From Rhizobium cauense (GTDB taxonomy: Bacteria; Pseudomonadota; Alphaproteobacteria; Rhizobiales; Rhizobiaceae), in the NCBI RefSeq assembly GCF_019511525.1, contig NZ_JAEUAT010000025.1, positions 1-64,000 of the forward strand: DNA of 64,000 nucleotides, written 5' to 3'. The notes under the pieces are model-generated. The model did no database searches. It was given only the letters and a program-made list of their open reading frames with translations, and had not been told where the DNA came from. Each line of letters starts with the position of its first letter. The stretch's first letter is position 1. Shown here in pieces: positions 16,587 to 25,220 of this stretch. The position numbers and the translations under genes are program-made.

Positions 16587-16624
16587 GAGAAAACCCGGCA
16601 CAGGTTCCCACGCCGGGCTTTCTC
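16587..16624 (-). terminator. Rho-independent terminator of serA
   Basis: On the minus strand AAAGCCCGGC pairs with GCCGGGTTT around a 12-base loop and is followed by TCTCGTTTTG. It lies just downstream of the serA stop codon at 16648. Confidence 0.75.
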
Positions 16625-16647
16625 ATTGCCTTGGGAGCAGCATCCAA

Positions 16648-18243
16648 TTAGTCGACTGCGAAAACCAAGTGCTTTGCCTGGCGGATCGCCGCGTTCGCCG
16701 TGAGCTTCGCAAGCACGTCGTCACCGATTGGACCATCGACATAGAGCAGCGCGATCGCGTCTCCGCCCTGCTTGTCACGGCCAAGCTGGAAGTTCGCGAT
16801 GTTGACGCCGGCAGAGCCCAGCGTGGTACCGATGAAACCGATCATGCCGGGCACGTCGGTATTGGTGATGTAGACCATATGCGAACCGACGTCGGCATCG
16901 AGGTTGATACCCTTGATCTGGATGAAGCGCGGCTTGCCGTCCGAGAACACCGTGCCGGCGATCGAGCGTGTCATCGAGTCCGTCTTGACAGTCAGCTTGA
17001 TGTAGCCGTCGAAGACACCCGTCTTGTCCCGCTTGACCTCGGAGAGGACGATACCCTTTTCCTTGATCATGACGGGCGCCGAAACCATGTTGACGTCGGC
17101 AACCTGAGTTCGGATCAGACCGGCAAGCAGCGCGCTCGTCAAGGCGCGCGTATTCATCGCGGCCGTCGCGCCATCATAGAGGATTTCGATTTCCTTGATC
17201 GGCTCTTCCGTGACCTGGCCGACGAAGGCGCCGAGAACATCGGCAAGCCGGATGAACGGCTTCAGGATCGGTGCTTCCTCAGCAGTGATCGACGGCATGT
17301 TGATGGCGTTGGAGACGGCACCCTTGACGAGGTAGTCCGACATCTGCTCGGCAACCTGCAGAGCGACATTTTCCTGCGCTTCCGTGGTCGATGCGCCGAG
17401 ATGCGGCGTGCAGACGACGTTCGGTAGGCCGAAAAGCGGGCTTTCCTTTGCGGGCTCGACTTCGAAGACGTCGAAGCCGGCGCCAGCGACGTGGCCGGAC
17501 TTGATGGCTTCGGCAAGCGCTGCCTCATCGACCAGACCACCACGGGCGCAGTTGATGATACGAACACCAGGCTTTGTCTTGGCGAGGTTTTCCTTGCCGA
17601 GGATGCCACGGGTCTTGTCGGTCATCGGAACGTGCAGGGTGATGAAATCAGCCTTGGCGAGCAGCTCATCGAGCTCAACCTTGGTCACGCCCATTTCCTG
17701 GGCGCGTTCGGCCGACAGGAAGGGGTCGTAGGCGAGAACATGCATGCCGAGCCCGATCGCCTTCTTGCAGACGATGCCGCCGATATTGCCGGCGCCGATC
17801 ACGCCGAGCACCTTGCCGGTGATTTCGACGCCCATGAACTTCGACTTTTCCCACTTGCCCGCCTGCGTCGACGAATCGGCGGCAGGCAGCTGGCGGGCAA
17901 CGGCAAACATCAGCGCGATGGCGTGCTCGGCCGTCGTGATCGAGTTGCCGAACGGCGTGTTCATCACGATGATACCGCGCTTCGACGCAGCCGGGATATC
18001 GACATTGTCGACGCCGATGCCAGCGCGGCCGATGACCTTGAGGTTGGTCGCAGCCGCGATCAGCTTTTCCGTAGCCTTTGTGGCGGAACGGATGGCGAGA
18101 CCGTCATAGTTGCCGATGATTTCGGCGAGCTTGTCCTTGTCCTTGCCGAGCTGCGGCTGAAAGTCGACTTCGACGCCACGATCACGGAAAATCTGGACGG
18201 CGGTTTCCGACAGTTCGTCGGATACGAGAACGCGAGGTGCCAT
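16648..18243 (-). CDS. serA: D-3-phosphoglycerate dehydrogenase
   Basis: The 531-residue enzyme oxidises 3-phosphoglycerate to 3-phosphohydroxypyruvate, the first step of serine synthesis. The NAD-binding motif GVIGAGNIGG lies near residue 146. The catalytic Arg is in INCARGGLVDE and the His in VCTPHLGASTTEA. The length fits the long form with an intervening ASB domain (~320-455) and a C-terminal ACT domain (VPGMIGFIGTTLGSAGVNIA), which usually gives serine feedback. It follows serC in the same direction, 94 bp downstream. Confidence 0.97.
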   Translation of the reverse strand: MAPRVLVSDELSETAVQIFRDRGVEVDFQPQLGKDKDKLAEIIGNYDGLAIRSATKATEKLIAAATNLKVIGRAGIGVDNVDIPAASKRGIIVMNTPFGNSITTAEHAIALMFAVARQLPAADSSTQAGKWEKSKFMGVEITGKVLGVIGAGNIGGIVCKKAIGLGMHVLAYDPFLSAERAQEMGVTKVELDELLAKADFITLHVPMTDKTRGILGKENLAKTKPGVRIINCARGGLVDEAALAEAIKSGHVAGAGFDVFEVEPAKESPLFGLPNVVCTPHLGASTTEAQENVALQVAEQMSDYLVKGAVSNAINMPSITAEEAPILKPFIRLADVLGAFVGQVTEEPIKEIEILYDGATAAMNTRALTSALLAGLIRTQVADVNMVSAPVMIKEKGIVLSEVKRDKTGVFDGYIKLTVKTDSMTRSIAGTVFSDGKPRFIQIKGINLDADVGSHMVYITNTDVPGMIGFIGTTLGSAGVNIANFQLGRDKQGGDAIALLYVDGPIGDDVLAKLTANAAIRQAKHLVFAVD

Positions 18244-18292
18244 TGGGGGCTTCCTTCAAAAAGTTCAGCAATGGATGAAATCAGGGATGCGA

Positions 18293-18315
18293 GGCTCCGC
18301 CCATCAGGCGGAGCC
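18293..18315 (-). other. Intergenic hairpin between serC and serA
   Basis: A perfect 9-bp stem, GGCTCCGCC with GGCGGAGCC around CATCA, lies between the serC stop and the serA start and has no U-run after it. It may stabilise or process the serC-serA mRNA rather than terminate it. Confidence 0.5.
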
Positions 18316-18337
18316 GGATGCAATCAGATCAGGCAGC

Positions 18338-19516
18338 TCAGGCGGCAGCCTGGGCAAGCGTCGCCTTCTGGGTCTCGAAAGCCCAGGATAGCCACGGCAT
18401 CAGCTTCTGCATGTCGGCAGTTTCGATGGTGGCACCCGCCCAGATGCGAAGACCGGATGGTGCGTCGCGGTAGTGGCCGATGTCGTAGGCGACACCTTCC
18501 TTGTCGAGCAGGCTTACGATGCCCTTGGCGAAGTTCGCCTGGCCGTCGGCGTCGAGCGCCAGAACATCCTTGTCGACGATCTTCAGGCAGACGGACGTAT
18601 TGGATGCCGTCTCCGGCTTTAGCGCCAGATTGGCGATCCAGTCGTTGGCGGCTACGAAGTCCGCGATGACCTTGGCATTTGCATCGGCACGCGCCATCAG
18701 GCCCTTCAGTGCACCGACATCCTTCGACCAAAGCAGCGCATCGATATAGTCTTCGACGCAGAGCATGGAGGGCGTGTTGATCGTTTCGCCGCTGAAGATG
18801 CCTTCGATCAGCTTACCGCCCGATGTCAGGCGGAAGATCTTTGGCAAAGGCCATGCCGGTGCGTAAGTGAGCAGACGCTCGACGGCGCGCGGCGACAGGA
18901 TGATGACGCCATGAGCGCCCTCGCCGCCGAGAACCTTCTGCCAGGAGAAGGTGACGACATCGAGCTTGGCAAAGTCGAGGTTCTGCGCGAATGCCGCAGA
19001 CGTCGCATCGCAGATCGTCAGACCCTTGCGATCGGCCGGAATAAAATCAGCGTTCGGAACGCGGACGCCGGAGGTCGTGCCGTTCCAGGTAAAGACGACG
19101 TCGCGGTCGAAATCGATGGTCGAGAGATCGGGCAGCTCGCCGTAGCCAGCTTCGATCTTCCGCACGTCCTTGAGCTTGAGCTGCTTGACGACATCGGTAA
19201 CCCAACCGGCGCCGAAGCTCTCCCAAGCAACCATGTCGACGCCGCGCTCGCCGAGCAGCGACCAGAGCGCCATTTCGACGGCGCCGGTATCCGAGGCAGG
19301 AACGATACCGATGCGGTAGTCCGCCGGCACTTCCAGAATTTCACGAGTAAGGTCGATGGCCTGCTTCAGCTTCGTCTTGCCGATCTTCGCGCGGTGCGAA
19401 CGGCCAAGAGCCGCGTCGGAAAGGGCTTCGAGCGTCCAACCGGGGCGCTTCGAGCAAGGGCCAGAAGAAAAATGGGTGTTGTTCGGACGTACGTCCGGCT
19501 TTGCGGTCTTCGCCAT
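18338..19516 (-). CDS. serC: Phosphoserine aminotransferase
   Basis: The 392-residue PLP enzyme converts 3-phosphohydroxypyruvate and glutamate to phosphoserine. It is the alphaproteobacterial type: it opens with THFSSGPCSKRPGW, has the PLP-Lys in TFSWQKVLGGEGAHGV, and ends with RDAPSGLRIWAGATIE. Upstream lies a tandem-hairpin leader matching the serC RNA motif. It forms an operon with serA. Confidence 0.96.
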   Translation of the reverse strand: MAKTAKPDVRPNNTHFSSGPCSKRPGWTLEALSDAALGRSHRAKIGKTKLKQAIDLTREILEVPADYRIGIVPASDTGAVEMALWSLLGERGVDMVAWESFGAGWVTDVVKQLKLKDVRKIEAGYGELPDLSTIDFDRDVVFTWNGTTSGVRVPNADFIPADRKGLTICDATSAAFAQNLDFAKLDVVTFSWQKVLGGEGAHGVIILSPRAVERLLTYAPAWPLPKIFRLTSGGKLIEGIFSGETINTPSMLCVEDYIDALLWSKDVGALKGLMARADANAKVIADFVAANDWIANLALKPETASNTSVCLKIVDKDVLALDADGQANFAKGIVSLLDKEGVAYDIGHYRDAPSGLRIWAGATIETADMQKLMPWLSWAFETQKATLAQAAA

Positions 19517-19518
19517 GT

Positions 19519-19557
19519 GCTATCCTTCCAGATAGATAGCTCCTCGTTGGGGAGGAG
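19519..19557 (-). ncRNA. serC-motif RNA leader
   Basis: Just before the serC start codon the minus strand has two adjacent hairpins: CTCCTC-CCCAAC-GAGGAG, then GCTATC-CTATCTGGAA-type loop-GATAGC, the second including the ribosome-binding region. The published serC motif is a two-hairpin element placed immediately upstream of serC in alphaproteobacteria. Position and shape fit; a covariance-model search would settle it. Its ligand, if any, is unknown. Confidence 0.6.
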
Positions 19558-19665
19558 TGTCCCGCCGCCGTGGTTATAGGGCGATGGGTTCGAAGTCAAG
19601 CAGTGGGCGTCGCAATGAGAGAGATTTTTGGCGTGCGCGCGTCATTGCGTCGCGGATCGAGCGAC

Positions 19666-20463
19666 CTACCAGGTAGCAATGCGCATGCCGATGCGGAACT
19701 CGTGCCGGGTCACCCCGTGATCGCGCCCCCTTGCCTCGGAGGAACCTGAAAACATGCTGCCGCCGGCGATGTCGGAAAAGCGATAGCCAAGATCGACCTT
19801 GACGTTATCGCTGACGTCGTAGCTGACGCCAACCATCAGGGCATAGGTGAAGCGCCAGCTGTTTTCTCCATTGAAACCTTGCTGGGCGAAGGCGGCTCCA
19901 GCGCATGTCGAAGTGCCGTCGACGCACTCCGGCTGGGATGTCACGCTCCCCCATCTGACATTTGTTATCCCCACGCCGGCGCCGACATAGGGGGTGAAGC
20001 CGGCAACGGTTGCGAGGTCAGCATAGCCGTTCGTCATGATCCCATACGCTCGGACATCGGCGCGCGTGGCGTAGGCGCAACCGGTTCCGACGGGCGCGGA
20101 AGGCGCACAAGGCAGATCGAGCCGCGCCGTACCGGTGAAATCGCTCTTGAAGAAGTCTGTCGTTAAGTCGGCACGCCAGATATCGCTGAACTGATAGCCT
20201 ATTCCGACGCCACCGGAAAACGGATGAGAAAAGCGCGCCGGGTCGAACTCGTCGGCACCAGCGCCACCGGCGCGAAATGTCGGATCTTCGTTGCCAGTCC
20301 ACGGCGCATAGCCGAGATCTCCCCGGAGATACCATCCGGAGGTCGTTGAGTCGCCCGCAATGCTGACCTCGGGTACGTCGGTGATGAGGTCCTCCGCCGC
20401 CACCGGACTGCCGAGCAGCACAAGGCTTGCTACGGTGGCGAGGATCGCTTTGGACGATTTCAT
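19666..20463 (-). CDS. Outer-membrane beta-barrel protein (Omp25/31-like)
   Basis: The 265-residue product has a signal peptide (SLVLLGSPVAAE, cleaved near residue 23) followed by GWYLRGDLGYAPW, FSGGVGIGYQFSDIWRADL and a C-terminal HEFRIGMRI strand, typical of eight-stranded porin-like barrels of Rhizobiales. It has one Cys pair in an apparent loop (DLPCAPSAPVGTGC) and another pair (PECVDGTSTC), suggesting disulfide-stabilised loops. A CtrA-like box lies about 70 bp upstream. It is followed by a separate gene of the same family upstream on the same strand, but a terminator divides them. Confidence 0.85.
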   Translation of the reverse strand: MKSSKAILATVASLVLLGSPVAAEDLITDVPEVSIAGDSTTSGWYLRGDLGYAPWTGNEDPTFRAGGAGADEFDPARFSHPFSGGVGIGYQFSDIWRADLTTDFFKSDFTGTARLDLPCAPSAPVGTGCAYATRADVRAYGIMTNGYADLATVAGFTPYVGAGVGITNVRWGSVTSQPECVDGTSTCAGAAFAQQGFNGENSWRFTYALMVGVSYDVSDNVKVDLGYRFSDIAGGSMFSGSSEARGRDHGVTRHEFRIGMRIATW

Positions 20464-20530
20464 TGGAAATTCCCGGCGGGCAGGACGACGCCCGCATGAC
20501 TGACTACGCGGACATTATTTCAGCGAGATG

Positions 20531-20546
20531 CTAACGCGTGGTTAAC
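20531..20546. promoter_or_regulatory. CtrA-like box (one mismatch)
   Basis: CTAACGCGTGGTTAAC equals CTAA-N7-TTAAC, one mismatch from the CtrA consensus, and the TTAACCAT half-site continues past it. A further TTAACC occurs ten bases on. It lies 68 bp before the start of the beta-barrel gene at 20463. Confidence 0.45.
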
Positions 20547-20583
20547 CATAGTTATTAACCACGATAAGTGTCCGGGCGGATGC

Positions 20584-20610
20584 AAAAAGGCCGCCGTGAA
20601 GGCAGCCTTT
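20584..20610 (-). terminator. Rho-independent terminator
   Basis: On the minus strand AAAGGCTGCC pairs with GGCGGCCTTT (one mismatch) and is followed by TTG. It lies 34 bp past the stop codon of the upstream beta-barrel gene. Confidence 0.75.
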
Positions 20611-20644
20611 CAAGTCAGAACTTGTGCAAGAAAGATCGCCGTGG

Positions 20645-21415
20645 CTATTGCAGTGAATAGCGCAAGGCGAGTTTGAAGTCGTGCGATGTGATGTTGTTGA
20701 AATGCATCGGCCCAGTGTCCACCGTGTTGTCATAGGAGTGGATCCGGCCGGTCTTGGCATCGCCTAGATCAAGGTAGGTATAGCCGAAGTCGACAGTGAG
20801 ACGGTCTGTCACTTGATAGCCGAGGCCCGCATGGAGCGCCCAGGCAAAGTTCCATGTGGAGTCGCTGTCGGCATAGGCGACGCCCTGCGTCGGAACATTG
20901 ATGTCACGGAAACCGGAGATGGTGTTGCGTGAGGTACCGACACCCGCTCCTACGTATGGCGTGATGCCGTACCAGGTGCCCAAATCGACATAGGCGTTGG
21001 CCATCAACAACCATTCGGACTTGGCGCCGTCGTAATCATTCGTGCCATCCCAAACAGTCGTCCCGGATCCATCGATATGCCCATAACGATCGAGCGCGGA
21101 GAAATCTGCCTTGCCGCGATACTGGACGATCGCATCGGCGCGTAGCCACTGGTTGAATTGGTAGCCTACACCCAGGCCACCTATCGGGGCGCTGTTGAAG
21201 CCGCCATCGTCCAAAAATGGATGGAGCTCCACGTCGTCAAACAACTCTTGCTGCAGCCCACCAAGGCGCTGGTTGCTCATGCCCAATTCGCCGCGCAAGT
21301 ACCATCCGCCAAAGACCGGCACGGGCGCCGGCGCGGGGTCGACATAAAGATCGGCCGCGAGAACGGGGGCAGTTCCCGCCAGCACCGCAGCAGCGGCAAT
21401 CAAAAATCTCTTCAT
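20645..21415 (-). CDS. Outer-membrane beta-barrel protein, second copy (Omp25/31-like)
   Basis: ATG 21415 has GGAG eight bases upstream, followed by a clear signal peptide (FLIAAAAVLAGTAPVLAAD). The 256-residue protein has FGGWYLRGELGMSN, IGGLGVGYQFNQWLRADAIV, GITPYVGAGVGTSR, DRLTVDFGYTYLDLGDAKT and ends in FKLALRYSL, a beta-signal-like C-terminus. It shares the same strand motifs as the neighbouring barrel, so the pair may stem from duplication, though loops differ and this one lacks the Cys pairs. Confidence 0.85.
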   Translation of the reverse strand: MKRFLIAAAAVLAGTAPVLAADLYVDPAPAPVPVFGGWYLRGELGMSNQRLGGLQQELFDDVELHPFLDDGGFNSAPIGGLGVGYQFNQWLRADAIVQYRGKADFSALDRYGHIDGSGTTVWDGTNDYDGAKSEWLLMANAYVDLGTWYGITPYVGAGVGTSRNTISGFRDINVPTQGVAYADSDSTWNFAWALHAGLGYQVTDRLTVDFGYTYLDLGDAKTGRIHSYDNTVDTGPMHFNNITSHDFKLALRYSLQ

Positions 21416-21599
21416 ATTAATTCTCCAGAAACACAAAGAGTCCGCATGTCAGTCGACCGCATCCGGCTCTTACTCGTCCCGAAGTCTTACAAATCAGAGT
21501 TAATGTCCGATTAAATTTACAGGATATTCATCATGACCTTGCGCAAAAGCGCATGGCGGGGTCGAATCGGCATCGACCCGCCATTCACGGCCGCCGCTT

Positions 21600-22952
21600 T
21601 CACGCGGCGTCACGCACTCTGCCTATCACACCAGTCAGATCATTGACAATGCGCTCGATCTGGGCCCGGTCGTCGCCCTCGGCCATGACGCGGATCAGCG
21701 GCTCGGTGCCGGACGGACGAATGACCAGGCGGCCGCTCTTGGCAAGCTCGGCTTCCGCATCGGCGATCGCCTTCTGCACGCGAAGATCTTCCAACGGCTT
21801 GCCGCCGGAGATCCGGACATTGCGCAGCAGCTGCGGCACGGGTTCAAAGCGACGGCAAATTTCGCTCACCGTCTTGCCGGTCCTCTTGACCGCGGCAAGG
21901 ATCTGCAGGGCAGCGACCAGACCGTCGCCCGTTGTGCCGTAGTCAGACAACACGATGTGGCCGGACTGTTCGCCGCCGACATTGTAGTTGTTCTGGCGCA
22001 TATGCTCGACGACATAGCGGTCGCCGACCATCGTACGCACGAGACCGAGGCCCTTATCTTCCAGGAAGCGCTCCAATCCGAGATTAGACATCACCGTCGC
22101 CACGATGCCGCCACCGCGAAGCTGCTGGCTTTCCGCATAGCTTTCTGCAATGACAGCCATCAGCTGGTCGCCATCGACAACCGCACCGTTCTCATCGACA
22201 ATGATGACACGATCGGCGTCACCATCGAGCGCAATGCCAATATCGGCGCGCACTTCATCGACCTTCTTCTGCAATGCGACCGGGCTGGTGGAGCCGCAGT
22301 TGAGGTTGATGTTCGTGCCATTAGGTTCGTTGCCGATGGTCACGACGTCAGCGCCGAGTTCCCAGAGCACGGCAGGAGCCACCTTGTAGGCGGCACCATT
22401 GGCGCAGTCGATCGCGATCCTCAGACCCTGCAATGTCACATCGCGCGGCAGCGTGCGCTTCGCATGTTCGATATAGCGGTCGTGAACGCCATCCACGCGC
22501 TTGGCACGACCGATATTATCTGCCTTGGCAAGCTGCGTGGAGAGATCCTTTTCCAGCAGATCCTCGATCTGCGATTCCAGGTCGTCGGACAGTTTGTAGC
22601 CATCCGGTCCGAAAAGCTTGATGCCGTTATCCTGGTAGGGATTGTGGGAGGCCGAGATCATGACACCGATGTCGGCGCGCAACGAACGTGTCAGCATCGC
22701 CACGGCGGGCGTCGGGATAGGTCCGAGGACGAATGCATCGACACCTGCAGCAGTGAAACCCGCAACCATCGCGTTTTCCAACATGTAGCCCGAAAGACGT
22801 GTGTCCTTGCCTATGACGACACGGTGACGATGGTTACCTCGACGAAAGATTGTTCCAACTGCAATGCCGACCCTCATTGCGAGATCCGGAGTCATCGGGA
22901 ACACGTTGGATTGACCGCGAATACCATCCGTGCCGAAATAGCGTCTTTTCAT
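21600..22952 (-). CDS. glmM: Phosphoglucosamine mutase
   Basis: ATG 22952 has AGGGG six bases upstream and begins MKRRYFGTDGIRG; the longer frame to 23009 is not needed. The 450-residue enzyme converts glucosamine-6-P to glucosamine-1-P for peptidoglycan and LPS precursors. The active-site phosphoserine is in MISASHNPYQDNG (~residue 102), the metal loop is DGDADRVI, and the sugar/phosphate-binding motifs are GGEQSGHI and RPSGTEPLIRVM. It follows ftsH, as in other bacteria, with a terminator between them. Confidence 0.97.
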   Translation of the reverse strand: MKRRYFGTDGIRGQSNVFPMTPDLAMRVGIAVGTIFRRGNHRHRVVIGKDTRLSGYMLENAMVAGFTAAGVDAFVLGPIPTPAVAMLTRSLRADIGVMISASHNPYQDNGIKLFGPDGYKLSDDLESQIEDLLEKDLSTQLAKADNIGRAKRVDGVHDRYIEHAKRTLPRDVTLQGLRIAIDCANGAAYKVAPAVLWELGADVVTIGNEPNGTNINLNCGSTSPVALQKKVDEVRADIGIALDGDADRVIIVDENGAVVDGDQLMAVIAESYAESQQLRGGGIVATVMSNLGLERFLEDKGLGLVRTMVGDRYVVEHMRQNNYNVGGEQSGHIVLSDYGTTGDGLVAALQILAAVKRTGKTVSEICRRFEPVPQLLRNVRISGGKPLEDLRVQKAIADAEAELAKSGRLVIRPSGTEPLIRVMAEGDDRAQIERIVNDLTGVIGRVRDAA

Positions 22953-23136
22953 ATGCACCCCTGTGCCTTGGCGCGCCTTGAGGCTGCGCATTATTACTTG
23001 CAAAATCACGCCGCCACAGGCGGAATGTCGCTACAAAAGCCCCGATTGAGGCCTCCCGATGTCACCGGCATGACATAAATCGCTGTAACCATCACGTAAA
23101 TTAGCAAGAAAACTCATTACATCGCGTTACCGACGC

Positions 23137-23170
23137 AAAAGGCCGGCGTCCGCAATGGACCCCGGCCTTT
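23137..23170 (-). terminator. Rho-independent terminator of ftsH
   Basis: AAAGGCCGGGGTCC and GGACGCCGGCCTTTT form a long near-perfect stem with an ATTGC loop and a short T-run on the minus strand, about 20 bp after the ftsH stop codon. glmM therefore probably has its own promoter. Confidence 0.8.
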
Positions 23171-23190
23171 CGGTCATTCCTCAAGGGAAA

Positions 23191-25122
23191 TCAATGTGGC
23201 TGTGGCTCCAAGCCGGTTTCTGGCTCGTCACCCTTGGCAGCCGGTCGCGTACCGGTCTTCGGCACGGCCGAGCCGCGGCTGGGCGGTGCGTCGTCGCCGA
23301 GATCGCGCGAAGGCTTCTCTCCACGAATCAGCGCCTTGATTTCCTCGCCGGTCAGCGTCTCGTATTCGAGCAGCCCTTCGGCAAGCGCCACGAAGTCATC
23401 GTGCTTGTCCGTCAGGATGTCACGGGCCTGGGTGTAGGCCTCATCGATCAGGCGACGCACTTCATTGTCGATCTTCTGGGCCGTTGCTTCGGAGACGTTC
23501 TTCGACTGCGAAACAGAGTGGCCGAGGAAGACCTCCTGCTGGTTCTCACCATAGGCCACCTGGCCGAGCTCGTCTGAGAAGCCCCACTGTGTGACCATGG
23601 CACGGGCAAGCTTGGTTGCCTGCTCGATATCCGAGGAGGCGCCGGAGGTGATGTTCTCCTTGCCGAAGGTCAGCTCTTCGGCGACACGACCGCCCATCAT
23701 GATGCAGAGGCGCGAGACCATCCACTTGTAGCTCATCGAGTAGCGGTCGCCCTCGGGAAGCTGCATGACCATGCCGAGCGCGCGGCCGCGGGGGATGATG
23801 GTTGCCTTGTGTAGCGGATCGGCGACCGCGACGTTGAGCGCGGTGATCGCGTGACCGGCTTCGTGATAAGCCGTGAGCTTCTTTTCCGCCTCGGTCATCG
23901 CCGAAGAGCGGCGCTCGGCGCCCATCATGATCTTGTCCTTGGCGTCTTCGAATTCCTGCATCGTGACGACGCGCTTGTTACGGCGCGCAGCCATCAGGGC
24001 AGCTTCGTTGACAAGGTTCATCAGATCAGCACCGGAGAAGCCGGGCGTACCGCGAGCCAGAACCTTGAGATCGACATTTGGTGCCAGCGGAACGTTGCGT
24101 GCATGAACCTTCAGGATACGCTCGCGGCCGACGATATCGGGGTTCGGGACGACGACCTGGCGGTCGAAACGGCCCGGACGCAGGAGCGCCGGATCGAGAA
24201 CGTCGGGGCGGTTGGTCGCAGCGATCAGGATGATGCCTTCGTTGGCCTCGAAGCCGTCCATCTCGACCAGCAACTGGTTCAACGTCTGTTCGCGTTCGTC
24301 GTTACCACCGCCGAGACCCGCGCCACGATGGCGGCCGACGGCGTCGATTTCGTCGATAAAGATGATGCAGGGCGCATTCTTCTTGGCCTGTTCGAACATG
24401 TCACGCACACGAGATGCGCCGACACCAACGAACATTTCAACGAAGTCCGAACCAGAGATCGTGAAGAACGGAACGTTCGCTTCGCCAGCGACAGAACGGG
24501 CGAGCAGCGTCTTACCGGTACCGGGAGGGCCGACCAGCAGCACGCCGCGCGGGATCTTGCCGCCGAGGCGTTGGAACTTCTGCGGATCACGCAGGAATTC
24601 GACGATTTCCTCGAGGTCCTGCTTGGCTTCGTCAACGCCGGCGACGTCGTCAAACGTGACGCGGCCATGCGCTTCGGTGAGCAGCTTGGCCTTGGATTTG
24701 CCGAAGCCCATCGCGCCGCGCGAGCCGCCCTGCATCTGCCGCATGAAGAACAGCCAGACACCAAGGATTAGCAGCATCGGCAACAGCGTTCCGATATAGC
24801 TCAGAAAGCCGGACGAACCATCGGTTTCCGGACGTGCCGAAACGAGGACATTCTTCTGCTGAAGGCGATCAAGCAGGCTGTCGTCGACGACAGGCGTATA
24901 GGTCTGGAAGGTGGTGCCATTTTCAACATAGCTACCGGAAACGCGGTTGCCCGTGACGACGACTTCCTTGACGCGGCCCGCATCCACTTCCCGCAGGAAC
25001 TGCGAGTATGGGATTTCGCGGGAGCTGGTCTGCGCCGGCGACGTCTGGAACATGCTGAACAGAGCAATCAGAAGCAGAGCTATGATTGCCCACAAGGCGA
25101 AATTACGTAAGTTAGGGTTCAT
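23191..25122 (-). CDS. ftsH: ATP-dependent zinc metalloprotease FtsH
   Basis: ATG 25122 follows GGGGAG at six bases. The 643-residue membrane protease has a helix at residues ~6-24, a periplasmic domain, a second helix (~98-118), the AAA module with Walker A GPPGTGKT, Walker B IIFIDEIDAV and the SRH region TNRPDVLDPALLRPGRFDRQ, then the zinc site HEAGH (~residue 418). It degrades membrane and short-lived cytoplasmic proteins as a hexamer. It is read after tilS with about 98 bp between. Confidence 0.97.
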   Translation of the reverse strand: MNPNLRNFALWAIIALLLIALFSMFQTSPAQTSSREIPYSQFLREVDAGRVKEVVVTGNRVSGSYVENGTTFQTYTPVVDDSLLDRLQQKNVLVSARPETDGSSGFLSYIGTLLPMLLILGVWLFFMRQMQGGSRGAMGFGKSKAKLLTEAHGRVTFDDVAGVDEAKQDLEEIVEFLRDPQKFQRLGGKIPRGVLLVGPPGTGKTLLARSVAGEANVPFFTISGSDFVEMFVGVGASRVRDMFEQAKKNAPCIIFIDEIDAVGRHRGAGLGGGNDEREQTLNQLLVEMDGFEANEGIILIAATNRPDVLDPALLRPGRFDRQVVVPNPDIVGRERILKVHARNVPLAPNVDLKVLARGTPGFSGADLMNLVNEAALMAARRNKRVVTMQEFEDAKDKIMMGAERRSSAMTEAEKKLTAYHEAGHAITALNVAVADPLHKATIIPRGRALGMVMQLPEGDRYSMSYKWMVSRLCIMMGGRVAEELTFGKENITSGASSDIEQATKLARAMVTQWGFSDELGQVAYGENQQEVFLGHSVSQSKNVSEATAQKIDNEVRRLIDEAYTQARDILTDKHDDFVALAEGLLEYETLTGEEIKALIRGEKPSRDLGDDAPPSRGSAVPKTGTRPAAKGDEPETGLEPQPH

Positions 25123-25220
25123 CGAACTCCCCAGCACTGGAACAGCTGCCTCATGGCAACCGTCTTATTTGGCCTCTAACATAGGATTGCCTCAGGCGAA
25201 TGCCAAGGCAAACTGGACCG

